A stretch of 64,000 bases of DNA from Alicycliphilus denitrificans K601 (lineage in GTDB: Bacteria > Pseudomonadota > Gammaproteobacteria > Burkholderiales > Burkholderiaceae_C). Both the position numbers and the translations under genes were made by a program. Positions 55,898 to 64,000 of the stretch are shown in pieces. The notes beneath the pieces are model-generated. The model had not been told where the DNA came from. It did no database searches and saw only the letters and a program-made list of their open reading frames with translations. The DNA lies in NCBI RefSeq assembly GCF_000204645.1, contig NC_015422.1, forward strand, positions 4,233,001 through 4,297,000, given 5' to 3'. Numbering within the stretch: position 1 is the stretch's first letter; every line of letters begins with the position of its first letter.

Positions 55898-57028
55898 TCA
55901 GGCGGACAGCGCCATCCAGCGCGCCAGGTGGTGGTCCATGTCGCCGAGCTGGTGGTCGATCATCACCAGGCGCTTGGCGTAGTGGGCCAGCGGCAGCTCC
56001 CAGGTCACGCCGATGCCGCCGTGCATCTGGATCGCCTCCTCCGCGATCAGCGTGCCGATCTTGCCCACGCTGTACTTGGCGGCCGACAGGGCCTTCTCGC
56101 GCGTCACGCGGTCGGTCTCGTCGATGGCCGCGGCGGCGTTGATCACGGCCGAGCGCGCCTGCTCCACCTCCAGCAGCATGTCGGCCATGCGGTGCTGCAG
56201 GGCCTGGAAGCTGCCGATCGGCACGCCGAACTGCTTGCGCGTGCGCAGGTATTCCAGCGTGTCGCCCTTGGCCTTGTCCATGGCGCCCAGGCTTTCGGCC
56301 GCGAGCGCCAGCAGGCCGTAGCCCACGATGCGTTCGAGCAGCGCGCAACCCTGGCCTTCGGCACCCAGCAGCGCGTCGGCGCCGACCTGCACGCCCGCGA
56401 AGCGGAGCTCGGCCGCATGGCCGCCGTCGATGCGGCCATAGCCGCGCGCGCCGATGCCGGCCGCGTCGCCCGGCACGAGGAACAGCGAGATGCCGGCCTC
56501 GTCGTCCACGGCGCCCGCGGTGCGCGCGCTCACCAGCAGCAGTTGCGCCTGGTCGCCGAACGGCACCACGGCCTTGGCGCCGTCGATGCGCCAGCCATCG
56601 CCGTTCCTCTTCGCGGTGGTGGCGACGCGGCCCAGCTCGTAATGGTTGGCCGGCTCGTCGTGCGCCAGCGCCGCCAGCGCGGTGCCGGCGACGATGTCTT
56701 CGAGCCGCGCCTTCTGCGCCGGCGTGCCGGCCTCGGCCAGCGCGCGGCCCACGAGCAGCGCGCCAAGCAGCGGCTCGGCCACCAGGTGGTTGCCCAGGGC
56801 CTCGAACACCAGGTGGATGTCGGGGCCGGCGCCGCCCAGGCCGCCGTCGGCCTCCTTGAACAGCGCGCCGATGGCGCCGATCTCGGCCAGCTTGGCATAG
56901 GTCTCGGCGCTGTAGCCGGCCTCGCCATAGGCCGCCTGGTTGCGGTATTCCGCCGGGTATTGCTCGCTCAGGTAGCGGTTCAGAGCGTCCGCCAGCATGC
57001 GGCGGTCTTCGTTGTGTTCAAAGTTCAT
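55898..57028 (-). CDS. pimD: Pimeloyl-CoA dehydrogenase small subunit PimD
   Basis: PimD pairs with PimC to dehydrogenate pimeloyl-CoA. The 376-residue product is an acyl-CoA dehydrogenase homologue (MNFEHNEDRRMLADALNRYL) with the FAD-contact region TRKQFGVPIGSFQALQHRMADM and EEAIQMHGGIGVTWELPL. The canonical glutamate base position seems absent, as expected for a partner subunit. It follows pimC by ten bases. The pim names come from gene order and resemblance. Confidence 0.88.
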   Translation of the reverse strand: MNFEHNEDRRMLADALNRYLSEQYPAEYRNQAAYGEAGYSAETYAKLAEIGAIGALFKEADGGLGGAGPDIHLVFEALGNHLVAEPLLGALLVGRALAEAGTPAQKARLEDIVAGTALAALAHDEPANHYELGRVATTAKRNGDGWRIDGAKAVVPFGDQAQLLLVSARTAGAVDDEAGISLFLVPGDAAGIGARGYGRIDGGHAAELRFAGVQVGADALLGAEGQGCALLERIVGYGLLALAAESLGAMDKAKGDTLEYLRTRKQFGVPIGSFQALQHRMADMLLEVEQARSAVINAAAAIDETDRVTREKALSAAKYSVGKIGTLIAEEAIQMHGGIGVTWELPLAHYAKRLVMIDHQLGDMDHHLARWMALSA

Positions 57029-57038
57029 GCCTGTCCCC

Positions 57039-58235
57039 TCACAGCCCCAGGATCATCTTGGAGATGATGTTGCGCTGGATCTCGTTGGAGCCGCCGAAGA
57101 TCGACAGCTTGCGGTAGTTGAAGTACGCGGCCGCGGCGGTGGCGGCCTCCTTGGGGCCGACGGGCTCCTGGTCGTACTCGGCGAACTGGGCGGCCTCGAT
57201 GTAGGGCAGCGCGTACGGCCCCATGGCGCGGCGGATCAGCGACAGCAGCTCCTGGCGGATCACCGTGCCGCGGATCTTGAGCATGGAGCTCTCGGCCCCC
57301 GGCACGCCGCCGCCCTGCACCGACGCGAGCACGCGCAGGTTGGTCGTGGCCATGTTGTTCAGGTCGATCTCGACCTGCGCCATGCGCGTGGCGAACTGCG
57401 GGTCCTGCGCCAAGGGCTTGCCATTGCGCTGCACGCGGCTGGCGATCGCCTTGAGCTTTTCCAGCGCGGCCATGGAGAAGCCCACGCCGGCGATGCCCGT
57501 GCGCTCGTAGGTCAGCAGGTACTTGGCGTAGGTCCAGCCCTTGTTCTCCTCGCCCACCAGGTTCTCCAGCGGCACCTTCACGTCGGTGAGGAAGACCTCG
57601 TTGACCTCGGCGTCGCCGTCCAGCGTGCGGATGGGGCGCACCTCCACGCCGGGCTGGTTCATGTCGATGAGCACGAAGCTGATGCCCGACTGCGCCTTGG
57701 CCTGCCTGTCGGTGCGCACCAGGCAGAACATCATGTTGGCGTGCTGGCCCTGGGTGGTCCAGGTCTTCTGGCCGTTGACGACGTAGTGGTCGCCCTCGCG
57801 CACGGCCGTCGTCTTGAGGCTCGCCAGGTCCGAGCCCGCGCCGGGCTCGGAATAGCCCTGGCACCACCAGTCGTCGCCATTGAGGATGCGCGGCAGCCAG
57901 CGCTTCTTCTGCTCCTCGTTGCCGTACTTGATCAGCACCGGGCCCAGCATGGACAGGCCGAACGGCACCAGGCGCGGGCCGCCGGCCATGGCGCACTCGT
58001 CGTCGAAGATGAACTTCTGGATCGGCGTCCAGCCGGTGCCGCCGTACTCCTTGGGCCAGTGGTAGGCCAGCCAGCCCTTCTTGTTCAGGATGGCGTGCCA
58101 GCCCTCCTGGTCGGCGCGCGTCAGGCGCTGGCCGGCCTTGACCTTGGCGGCGAGCTGCGGGGGCAGATGGTCCTTGAGGAACGCGCGCACCTCGGCGCGG
58201 AACGCCTCTTCTTCGGGGGTGAATTGCAGGTCCAT
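57039..58235 (-). CDS. pimC: Pimeloyl-CoA dehydrogenase large subunit PimC
   Basis: The 398-residue acyl-CoA dehydrogenase opens MDLQFTPEEEAFRAEVRAFL and has GYSEPGAGSDLASLKT, GQKTWTTQGQHANMMFCLVR and FGGSNEIQRNIISKMIL. Glu in LLTYERTG lies where isovaleryl- and long-chain-type dehydrogenases carry the catalytic base, so PimC is the probable catalytic chain of the PimCD pair. It lies 12 bases downstream of pimB. Confidence 0.9.
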   Translation of the reverse strand: MDLQFTPEEEAFRAEVRAFLKDHLPPQLAAKVKAGQRLTRADQEGWHAILNKKGWLAYHWPKEYGGTGWTPIQKFIFDDECAMAGGPRLVPFGLSMLGPVLIKYGNEEQKKRWLPRILNGDDWWCQGYSEPGAGSDLASLKTTAVREGDHYVVNGQKTWTTQGQHANMMFCLVRTDRQAKAQSGISFVLIDMNQPGVEVRPIRTLDGDAEVNEVFLTDVKVPLENLVGEENKGWTYAKYLLTYERTGIAGVGFSMAALEKLKAIASRVQRNGKPLAQDPQFATRMAQVEIDLNNMATTNLRVLASVQGGGVPGAESSMLKIRGTVIRQELLSLIRRAMGPYALPYIEAAQFAEYDQEPVGPKEAATAAAAYFNYRKLSIFGGSNEIQRNIISKMILGL

Positions 58236-58247
58236 GGTGGTGCCTTT

Positions 58248-59447
58248 TCAGAAAATCTCGAACAAGCCGGCCGCGCCCATGCCGCCGCCGATGCACATGG
58301 TGACCACGCCCCACTTGACCTTCTCGCCGCGCGCCTTGCGGCGCTGGCCTTCGAGCAGGACGTGGCCCGCCAGGCGCGCGCCCGTCATGCCGAACGGGTG
58401 GCCGATGGAGATGGCGCCGCCGTTGACGTTCAGGCGCTCATTGGGAATGCCGAGCTTGCGCTGGCAGTACAGCGCCTGCGAGGCGAAGGCCTCGTTGAGC
58501 TCCCACAGGTCGATGTCCTCGACCTTCAGGCCCGTGCGCTCCAGCAGGCGCGGCACGGCGAACACCGGGCCGATGCCCATCTCGTCGGGCTCGCAGCCGG
58601 CGATGGCGAAGCCGCGGAAGGCGCCCAGCGGCGAGAGGCCGCGGCGCTCGGCCTCCTTGGCCTCCATCAGCACGCAGGCGGCCGAGCCGTCGGACAGCTG
58701 CGAGGCGTTGCCCGCCGTGACGAACTTGCCCGGGCCCTTGACCGGCTCCAGCTTGGCCAGGCCTTCGAGCGTGGTCGAGGGGCGGTTGCAGTTGTCCATG
58801 GTGGCCGTCACGTTCTTGTAGGTGACCTCGCCGGTCTCCTTGTTCTTCTCGGCCATGGTGGTGGCGCAGGGCACGATCTCGCCCTCGAACACGCCGGCGG
58901 CCTGAGCGGCGGCCGTGCGCTGCTGGCTCTGCAGCGCGAACGCGTCCTGGTCCTCGCGCGTGATGCCGTAGCGCTGGGCCACCACGTCGGCGGTGTCGAT
59001 CATCTCCATGAACAGCGCGGGCTTGTGCTCGAGCAGCCAGGGGTCCATGTCGGCCGTGCCGGTGCGGCCCGCGGGGCGCATCAGCGAGATGCTCTCCACG
59101 CCGCCGGCGACCATGGCGGGCACGCCCTCCATGACGATGCGCCCGGCCGCCACGGCGATGGCCTGCAGGCCCGACGAGCAGAAGCGGTTGATCACGGTGC
59201 CGCCCACCGTCACCGGCAGGCCGGCGCGCAGCGCGGTCTGGCGGCCGATGTTGCGGCCCGTCGTGCCCTCGGGGTAGCCGCAGCCCCAGATCAGGTCCTC
59301 GATCAGGCCGGGCTCGATGCCGGCGCGCTGCACCGCGGCCTGCACCGAGAAGGCGCCCAGCTGGGCACCGGGTGTGACGTTGAATTCGCCGCGGTGGGAC
59401 TTGGCCAGCGGCGTGCGGGCGGTGGAAACGATGACGGCTTCGCGCAT
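58248..59447 (-). CDS. pimB: Acetyl-CoA acyltransferase (thiolase) PimB
   Basis: PimB cleaves the 3-ketopimelyl-CoA made by PimF, releasing acetyl-CoA and glutaryl-CoA. The 399-residue thiolase has the catalytic Cys in [12 protein letters not shown], His in [11 protein letters not shown], and the second Cys in [16 protein letters not shown]-type opening [16 protein letters not shown] is normal. It is preceded by pimF with a repeat between them. Confidence 0.92.
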   Translation of the reverse strand: MREAVIVSTARTPLAKSHRGEFNVTPGAQLGAFSVQAAVQRAGIEPGLIEDLIWGCGYPEGTTGRNIGRQTALRAGLPVTVGGTVINRFCSSGLQAIAVAAGRIVMEGVPAMVAGGVESISLMRPAGRTGTADMDPWLLEHKPALFMEMIDTADVVAQRYGITREDQDAFALQSQQRTAAAQAAGVFEGEIVPCATTMAEKNKETGEVTYKNVTATMDNCNRPSTTLEGLAKLEPVKGPGKFVTAGNASQLSDGSAACVLMEAKEAERRGLSPLGAFRGFAIAGCEPDEMGIGPVFAVPRLLERTGLKVEDIDLWELNEAFASQALYCQRKLGIPNERLNVNGGAISIGHPFGMTGARLAGHVLLEGQRRKARGEKVKWGVVTMCIGGGMGAAGLFEIF

Positions 59448-59479
59448 GGGAGGCTCCTTGGAAATGGCTGCGTTTCTAT

Positions 59480-59535
59480 GGAATCGATAGCTGCTTGCGC
59501 AGCGTGGACGGGCGTTCGAGCGGTTTTTATTGAAA
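59480..59535 (+). repeat. Dispersed palindromic repeat between pimF and pimB
   Basis: GGAATCGATAGCTGCTTGCG at the left and GCGGTTTTTATTGAAATC at the right match the family ends; the central palindrome is weak. It occupies the 145-base gap inside the pim operon and may modulate the pimF to pimB transcript ratio. Confidence 0.75.
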
Positions 59536-59592
59536 TCTATGAAGAGGGCCGGTTTCCTCCCCCCTCGGGAGGGGAGGAGCGGGGGCCGGCCG

Positions 59593-61710
59593 TCAGCCGC
59601 GCTGGTTCAGGCTGGCGAAGTTCCTGCCCTCGGCCACCAGCTTCTTGAGCAGCGGCGCGGGCTGCCAGAACAGCGCGTCCTCCTTGGCGAAGGCTTCGAT
59701 GTCGGCCAGCACCTTGGGCAGGCCCTGCATGTCGGCCCATTGCATCGGGCCGCCGCGCCAGCGCGGAAAGCCATAGCCGAACAGGAAGGTCACGTCGATG
59801 TCGAGCGGACGCAGCGCGATGCCCTCCTCCAGCACCTTGGCGCACTCGTTGACCATGGCCGCCATGTAGCGGCGCATGATCTCCTCGTGCGTGAAGGCGC
59901 GCGGCGTGATGCCCTTCTTCGTGCGCTCGGCGTCCACGATGGCCAGCACCTCGGGGTCCTGCTGGCCGGTGCGCGCTCCTTCGGGGTACAGGTACCAGCC
60001 GCGTCCGGTTTTCTGGCCGTACCAGCCGCGCTCGGCGATGCGGTCAGCGATCTCGACGTAGCGCGCCCTGGGATCGCGCGTGGCAGCCTTGCGCTTGCGC
60101 GTGGCCCAGCCGATGTCGCCGCCGGCCAGGTCCGACACCTGGAACGGCCCCATGGGGTAGCCGAACTCGCGCACGGCCGCATCGATCTCGTAGGGGCTGG
60201 CGCCGTCTTCGAGCATGTAGTTGGCCGCCTCGCGGTAGACCGATAGGATGCGGTTGCCGATGAAGCCGTCGCACACGCCGGCGCGCACCGGCACCTTCTT
60301 CATGCGCTTGGCCAGCTCGAACGCGGTGACCACCACGTCGGGCGCCACCTTGGCGGGCACGACGATCTCCAGCAGCTTCATGATGTTGGCCGGGCTGAAG
60401 AAATGCAGGCCGATCACGTCCTGCGGGCGGCTGGTGACGGCGGCGATGGCGTCGATGTCCAGATACGAGGTGTTGGTGGCCAGCACCGCGCCGCTCTTGC
60501 ACACCCGGTCGAGCTCCTTGAACACGGCCTTCTTGACCTCGATGTCCTCGAACACCGCCTCGATCACCAGATCCACGTCCTTGATGTCGTCATACGAGGT
60601 GCTGGGCTGGTAGCGCGCCATGGTGGCGGCCTTGGCCTCGGCGGTCATGCGGCCCTTGGCGATCAGGCCGTCGTAGACCTTCTCCACGTTCTTGCGGCCG
60701 CGCGCGATGGACTCGGCGTCGCGCTCGATCATCACCACCGACAGGCCCGCGTCCAGGGCCGCCACGGTGATGCCGGCGCCCATGGTGCCGCCGCCGATGA
60801 TGGCCAGCTTGGCGAAATGGCGCGGCGCTGCGGCCCTGGCCTCGGGGATCTTGGCGGTCTCGCGCTCGGCGAAGAAGGCGTGCACCAGGCCAGCGCGCTG
60901 CGGGCTGTTCAGGCATTCGAGGAACAGCTCGCGCTCGCGCTTCACGCCCTCGGCAAAGGGCATCTGCACGGCGGCCTTGACGCATTCGATGATCTTGGCC
61001 GGAGAGAACAGGCCGCGCGTCTTCTTGGCCGTGTCCTGGGCCAGCTGGTCCAGCGCCGCCAGCGCGGCGGCCTTGTCGGCCACCTCCAGGTCGCAGGTGC
61101 GGCGCGGCTGCGTGCCACTGGCGAGCAGTTCGCGCACATAGGCCAGGCCGGCGGCCACGGGGTCGTCGCCCTCGACCAGCTTGTCCACCAGGCCGGCGGC
61201 CAGGGCCGCCTTGGCCGACAGGTGCTTGCCACTGAGCATCAGCTCGGCCGCGGGCAGCGCCCCCATCAGGCGCGGCGAGCGCTGCGTGCCGCCTGCGCCG
61301 GGCAGCAGGCCCAGGTTGACTTCGGGCAGGCCCAGCTTGGCGCCGGGCAGAGCCAGGCGGTAATGCGTGGCCATGGCGACCTCCAGCCCGCCGCCCAGCG
61401 CCGGGCCGTGGATGGCGGCCACCACCAGCTTGCCGCCGGCTTCCATGCGGTTGAGCACCTCGGGCAGGAAGGGCGCCATCGGCGGCTTGCCGAACTCGCG
61501 GATGTCCGCGCCGGCGATGAAGGCCTTGCCCTGGCCCACGATCAGCATGGCGCGGGAGGCGGCGTCCTGCTCCAGCTGCTCCACGGCCTCCTGCAGGCCG
61601 GCGCGCACGGCCTGGCGCAGCGCGTTGACGGGGGGGTTGTCGATGGTGACCACCAGTACTTCGCCATCGAGGCGGATGTGGACGGGGGAAGCGCTGGCTT
61701 GCTCGCTCAT
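59593..61710 (-). CDS. pimF: Bifunctional enoyl-CoA hydratase / 3-hydroxyacyl-CoA dehydrogenase PimF
   Basis: PimF performs hydration and oxidation in pimelate beta-oxidation. The 705-residue product has an N-terminal crotonase domain (about 1-190; [46 protein letters not shown]), then an NAD-binding dehydrogenase ([11 protein letters not shown] near 300) and two C-terminal 3HCDH domains ([40 protein letters not shown]). [10 protein letters not shown] was chosen as start because CGGAGA lies upstream. It is divergent from a LysR gene across a 110-base gap. Confidence 0.92.
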   Translation of the reverse strand: MSEQASASPVHIRLDGEVLVVTIDNPPVNALRQAVRAGLQEAVEQLEQDAASRAMLIVGQGKAFIAGADIREFGKPPMAPFLPEVLNRMEAGGKLVVAAIHGPALGGGLEVAMATHYRLALPGAKLGLPEVNLGLLPGAGGTQRSPRLMGALPAAELMLSGKHLSAKAALAAGLVDKLVEGDDPVAAGLAYVRELLASGTQPRRTCDLEVADKAAALAALDQLAQDTAKKTRGLFSPAKIIECVKAAVQMPFAEGVKRERELFLECLNSPQRAGLVHAFFAERETAKIPEARAAAPRHFAKLAIIGGGTMGAGITVAALDAGLSVVMIERDAESIARGRKNVEKVYDGLIAKGRMTAEAKAATMARYQPSTSYDDIKDVDLVIEAVFEDIEVKKAVFKELDRVCKSGAVLATNTSYLDIDAIAAVTSRPQDVIGLHFFSPANIMKLLEIVVPAKVAPDVVVTAFELAKRMKKVPVRAGVCDGFIGNRILSVYREAANYMLEDGASPYEIDAAVREFGYPMGPFQVSDLAGGDIGWATRKRKAATRDPRARYVEIADRIAERGWYGQKTGRGWYLYPEGARTGQQDPEVLAIVDAERTKKGITPRAFTHEEIMRRYMAAMVNECAKVLEEGIALRPLDIDVTFLFGYGFPRWRGGPMQWADMQGLPKVLADIEAFAKEDALFWQPAPLLKKLVAEGRNFASLNQRG

Positions 61711-61783
61711 CGTGTTGTCTCCGGGTGGAAAGTGAAAACACCCATTCTGCATAGACAGGCAGTTTTAACAATCACATCATCCA

Positions 61784-61815
61784 TTGACAAAGCGTCAAAT
61801 AAAATTTGACAATTG
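61784..61815. promoter_or_regulatory. Candidate LysR operator between pimF and the LysR gene
   Basis: TTGAC-AAAGC-GTCAA (61784-61798) is a perfect inverted repeat, followed by another TTGAC half-site at 61806-61810. This array lies immediately upstream of the LysR start and within the divergent region that also feeds pimF, so it is the likely site for autoregulation and pim control. Confidence 0.55.
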
Positions 61816-61820
61816 ATAGA

Positions 61821-62729
61821 ATGGACCTGCAATCGCTCACCCTTTTAGTGGAGATCATCGACAGCGGCAACCTCAGCCAGGCGGCGCGCAAGCTCAAGAT
61901 GACGCGCGCCAACGTCAGCTACCATCTGACGCAGCTGGAAAAATCTGCGGGCGTGCAGCTCATCCGGCGCAGCACGCGCCGCGTGGAGCCCACCGAGGTC
62001 GGCCTGCGCCTGTACGAGCATGGCCTCGCCATCCGCAACGAAGTGCTGGCCGCGCGCGAGACCGTGACCAGCCTGGGCCAGGGCTTGCTGGGACGCGTGG
62101 GCATCAGCGTGCCCAGCGGCTATGGCCAGATGGTGATGAGCGACTGGCTCATCGAGTTCAAGCGGCTGTACCCCGGCATCGTGCTGGACGTGCTGTTCGA
62201 GAACCGCGCCGACCACCTGCGCGACGAAGTGGACATCGTCATCCGCGTCATTCCCGAACCGCCGCTGTCGGTCATCGCGCGCAGCCTGGGTCCCATGCGC
62301 TATGTGGCCTGCGCCTCGCGCGCCTACGTGGCCGAGCACGGCCTGCCCGCCACGCTCTACGAACTGCGCAACAGCCCGGTGATCACGGCCGGCGTGATCG
62401 GGCACCAGCTGCGCCTGTCGGCCTACCAGGGCAAGGAGCGCCAGGAGGTGCTGCTGGAGCCCACGCTGATCTCAGAGCATTTCCCGTTCCTGCGCCAGGG
62501 CATCCTGGCCGGGCTGGGCGTGGGCCTGGTCCCCGACTACGTGGTGCAGGCCGAGGTGGCCAGCGGCGAGGTGCTGCTCGCGCTGCAGGAATACCGCCTG
62601 AGCATCTTCGGCAGCCACATGTACCTGATGTACCTGCCCGGCCGCCACCAGACGCGCGCCGTGCGCACCTGCATCGACTTCCTGATGGCCAAGGCCGGGC
62701 ATGGCGCGTCGCCTGTATTGACCCAGTGA
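61821..62729 (+). CDS. LysR-family regulator divergent from the pim genes
   Basis: The 302-residue product has the winged HTH (SGNLSQAARKLKMTRANVSYHLTQLE) and an effector-binding domain. The ATG at 61821 was chosen; an in-frame TTG five codons earlier falls within the candidate operator. Divergence from pimF suggests that it activates or represses the pim genes; the co-inducer could be pimelate or pimeloyl-CoA. Its stop lies 37 bases before the transposase orfA start, but the coding sequence appears complete. Confidence 0.9.
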   Translation: MDLQSLTLLVEIIDSGNLSQAARKLKMTRANVSYHLTQLEKSAGVQLIRRSTRRVEPTEVGLRLYEHGLAIRNEVLAARETVTSLGQGLLGRVGISVPSGYGQMVMSDWLIEFKRLYPGIVLDVLFENRADHLRDEVDIVIRVIPEPPLSVIARSLGPMRYVACASRAYVAEHGLPATLYELRNSPVITAGVIGHQLRLSAYQGKERQEVLLEPTLISEHFPFLRQGILAGLGVGLVPDYVVQAEVASGEVLLALQEYRLSIFGSHMYLMYLPGRHQTRAVRTCIDFLMAKAGHGASPVLTQ

Positions 62730-62766
62730 AAACCTGCTCAGGTATTACCGTCGAGAGGAAAACACC

Positions 62767-63081
62767 ATGAGTACGTTGATGGACGAAGAGATCAAGCGCT
62801 GGACCGCGAAGCGCAAGACGGCATTGGTACTGGAAATCATCCAGGGCAAGACCAGCGTGGCCGAGGCCAGTCGGTCCTATGATCTTCCGCCCTCGGAGAT
62901 CGAGAGCTGGGTGGAGGACGGCCGCAAAGGGATGGAGAACGCCCTGAAGGCCAACCCGCAGGACGTGCGCGAGCAATACGAGCGCCAGCTCAAGGATCTG
63001 CAGGAGGCCTACGGCGAGGCGATGCTGGAGTTGCGCGCTAGAAAAAAATTGCAGTCCCTGCTGGGCGAGGACGAGAAGTGA
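62767..63081 (+). CDS. Transposase OrfA of an insertion sequence (IS3-like)
   Basis: The 104-residue product opens MSTLMDEEIKRWTAKRKTAL, has a helix-turn-helix (QGKTSVAEASRSYDLPPSEIE) and a basic/coiled C-terminal part (LKDLQEAYGEAMLELRARKK). This fits the DNA-binding OrfA of an IS3-type element. GAGAGGA precedes the ATG. It is followed by a truncated orfB, so the element cannot transpose on its own. Confidence 0.8.
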   Translation: MSTLMDEEIKRWTAKRKTALVLEIIQGKTSVAEASRSYDLPPSEIESWVEDGRKGMENALKANPQDVREQYERQLKDLQEAYGEAMLELRARKKLQSLLGEDEK

Positions 63082-63133
63082 TCGAGACGATCCGCCAGGG
63101 ACTGCAGGCCGACGGCATCACCGTCTCGATCTC
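63078..63133 (+). pseudogene. Truncated transposase orfB interrupted by a second insertion sequence
   Basis: A GTG overlapping the orfA stop starts VIETIRQGLQADGITVSIS, the expected beginning of the catalytic OrfB. The similarity stops at 63133 and the sequence switches to the terminal repeat of another element, so the gene is cut after about 18 codons. Confidence 0.7.
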
Positions 63134-64000
63134 TGAACCGCCCCGGCTTTCAAGGAGGCCGATTGGTTTAAGTTGACACCTCTGTCGAGGTGTCGCTGAC
63201 GGCGAGTTGCCTCCAGTAGTTTGCCTCAGCTTCTGCCGGAGGGATGCCCCCAATCGGCGTGAGCAGTCGGACGTGATTGAACCAGTGCACCCACTGCAGG
63301 GTGGCCAGCTCCACGGATTCCCTGGTCTTCCAGGGTCCCCGGCGGTGAATCAGCTCGGCCTTGTACAGCCCGTTGATGGTCTCGGCCAGTGCGTTGTCGT
63401 AGCTGTCACCCCGGCTGCCCACTGATGGCTGGATACCCGCCTGGTCCAAGCGTTCGGTGTAGCGTATGGAAACGTATTGACTGCCCCTGTCGGAATGGTG
63501 CGTCAAGGCATGGGCTGCTGGCTGGCGGTCATACAGCGCCTGCTCCAGCGCATCCAGCACGAAGTCCGTTTGCATGCTGCGGCTGACCCGCCAGCCCACG
63601 ATGCGCCGGGCGTACACGTCCACCACGAAGGCCACGTACAACCAGCCCTGCCAGGTGGAGACGTAGGTGAAGTCCGACACCCACAGCTCGTTGGGCCGGC
63701 TGGCCTTGAATTGCCGGTTGACGTGGTCCAGCGGGCACGGTGCCGATGTGTCCGGCGTGGTGGTGCGCACTGTCTTGCCACGGCGTGCTCCTTGCAAGCC
63801 CATGGCACGCATCAGGCGCTCGACCGTGCAGCGCGCCACTGCGATGCCCTCGCGGTTCATCTGCAGCCAGACCTTATCGGCCCCGTAGACCTGCCAGTTG
63901 GCGTGCCACACGCGCTGGATGTCGGCTTTCAAACCCTCGTCACGCTGGACGCGTTGACTGCGCAGTTGCGGGTTGCGTTGCCGGGCTGCGTGGCGCCAGT
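63134..64000 (-). mobile_element. IS3-family element, right part beyond the window
   Basis: TGAACCGCCCCGG at 63134 looks like an IS3-type terminal repeat; just beyond it begins the end of an inverted-orientation transposase gene. The element was inserted into the orfB of the neighbouring insertion sequence. Its other end is beyond 64000. A hairpin GACACCTC/GAGGTGTC (63175-63194) lies just inside the boundary. Confidence 0.7.
63168..64000 (-). CDS. IS3-family transposase OrfB, partial
   Basis: The visible 277 codons read from the right edge (…WRHAARQRNPQLRSQRVQRDEG) through the catalytic rve domain. The DDE triad is present: Asp in WVSDFTYVST, Asp in HHSDRGSQY, and Glu in NALAETINGLYKAELIHR. 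The N-terminus, probably fused to OrfA by frameshift, is beyond the window. A TTG near 63932 is not the true start, since the frame continues upstream with typical OrfB sequence. Confidence 0.88.
   Translation of the reverse strand, partial: WRHAARQRNPQLRSQRVQRDEGLKADIQRVWHANWQVYGADKVWLQMNREGIAVARCTVERLMRAMGLQGARRGKTVRTTTPDTSAPCPLDHVNRQFKASRPNELWVSDFTYVSTWQGWLYVAFVVDVYARRIVGWRVSRSMQTDFVLDALEQALYDRQPAAHALTHHSDRGSQYVSIRYTERLDQAGIQPSVGSRGDSYDNALAETINGLYKAELIHRRGPWKTRESVELATLQWVHWFNHVRLLTPIGGIPPAEAEANYWRQLAVSDTSTEVST

Noticed and set aside
63137..63180. RRPIG-like residues after the truncated orfB, suggesting a small internal deletion of the same transposase
   Set aside because: The DNA there matches an IS3-type terminal repeat followed by the end of an oppositely oriented transposase, so insertion explains it better than deletion.

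Overview
This window reads as a chromosome segment of a high-GC betaproteobacterium of the family Comamonadaceae (the Acidovorax / Alicycliphilus / Diaphorobacter neighbourhood). The assignment rests on the dcw and hslVU gene order, the protein sequences, the abundance of Bug-type solute receptors, and a dispersed palindromic repeat that, from memory, resembles one common in this family. The species is an inference. Calls were made by reading translations, motifs and spacing; no database search was run.

Layout. (1) 1-9275, minus strand: the division and cell-wall cluster mraZ-rsmH-ftsL-ftsI-murE-murF-mraY-murD-(ftsW), almost every junction overlapping by 4 to 10 bases. It is driven from a promoter whose -10 region is covered by four CACT/AGTG repeats at exactly 10-bp intervals, the likely MraZ operator. 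(2) 9521-15521, minus strand: hslVU with a heat-shock-like promoter, a STAS-domain protein, a cysteine-poor DksA, a COG0523 metal-chaperone GTPase and a 76-residue orphan. (3) 15698-27889: a signalling island. It holds two related divergent modules (an HTH-REC protein facing a stand-alone REC protein and a membrane histidine kinase), plus a REC-HPt protein, an HD-GYP phosphodiesterase, two more kinases (one apparently a pseudokinase) and a chemoreceptor. (4) 27906-38303: xerC-DUF484-dapF, a Nudix/metallo-beta-lactamase fusion, an S4 pseudouridine-synthase homologue lacking its catalytic Asp, RNase P RNA, a cysteine synthase, a J-domain protein, a flavoprotein and a PcaC-like protein. (5) 38342-44233: a LysR-controlled cluster with a CitE-like lyase, a CoA-transferase, an amidohydrolase and two Bug receptors. 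(6) 44288-61710: an alicyclic acid degradation region. badR/badH/badI/aliB/aliA on the plus strand faces etfBA and pimFBCD, plus acyl-CoA accessory genes, on the minus strand. (7) 61821-64000: a LysR regulator and two nested insertion sequences at the right edge.

How the genes work together. Region 6 encodes nearly the whole route from cyclohexanecarboxylate to the glutaryl-CoA level. AliA activates the acid, AliB desaturates it, BadH oxidises the 2-hydroxy intermediate, BadI opens the ring to pimeloyl-CoA, and PimCD, PimF and PimB carry out beta-oxidation. EtfAB takes electrons from the dehydrogenases. A typical BadK hydratase is not seen; PimF or the enoyl-CoA hydratase at 54976-55782 may substitute. 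Region 3 looks like a phosphorelay that may feed cyclic-di-GMP turnover and chemotaxis. A 45-60 bp palindromic repeat recurs at least seven times, serves as a terminator at one site, and lies inside the dapF reading frame at another.
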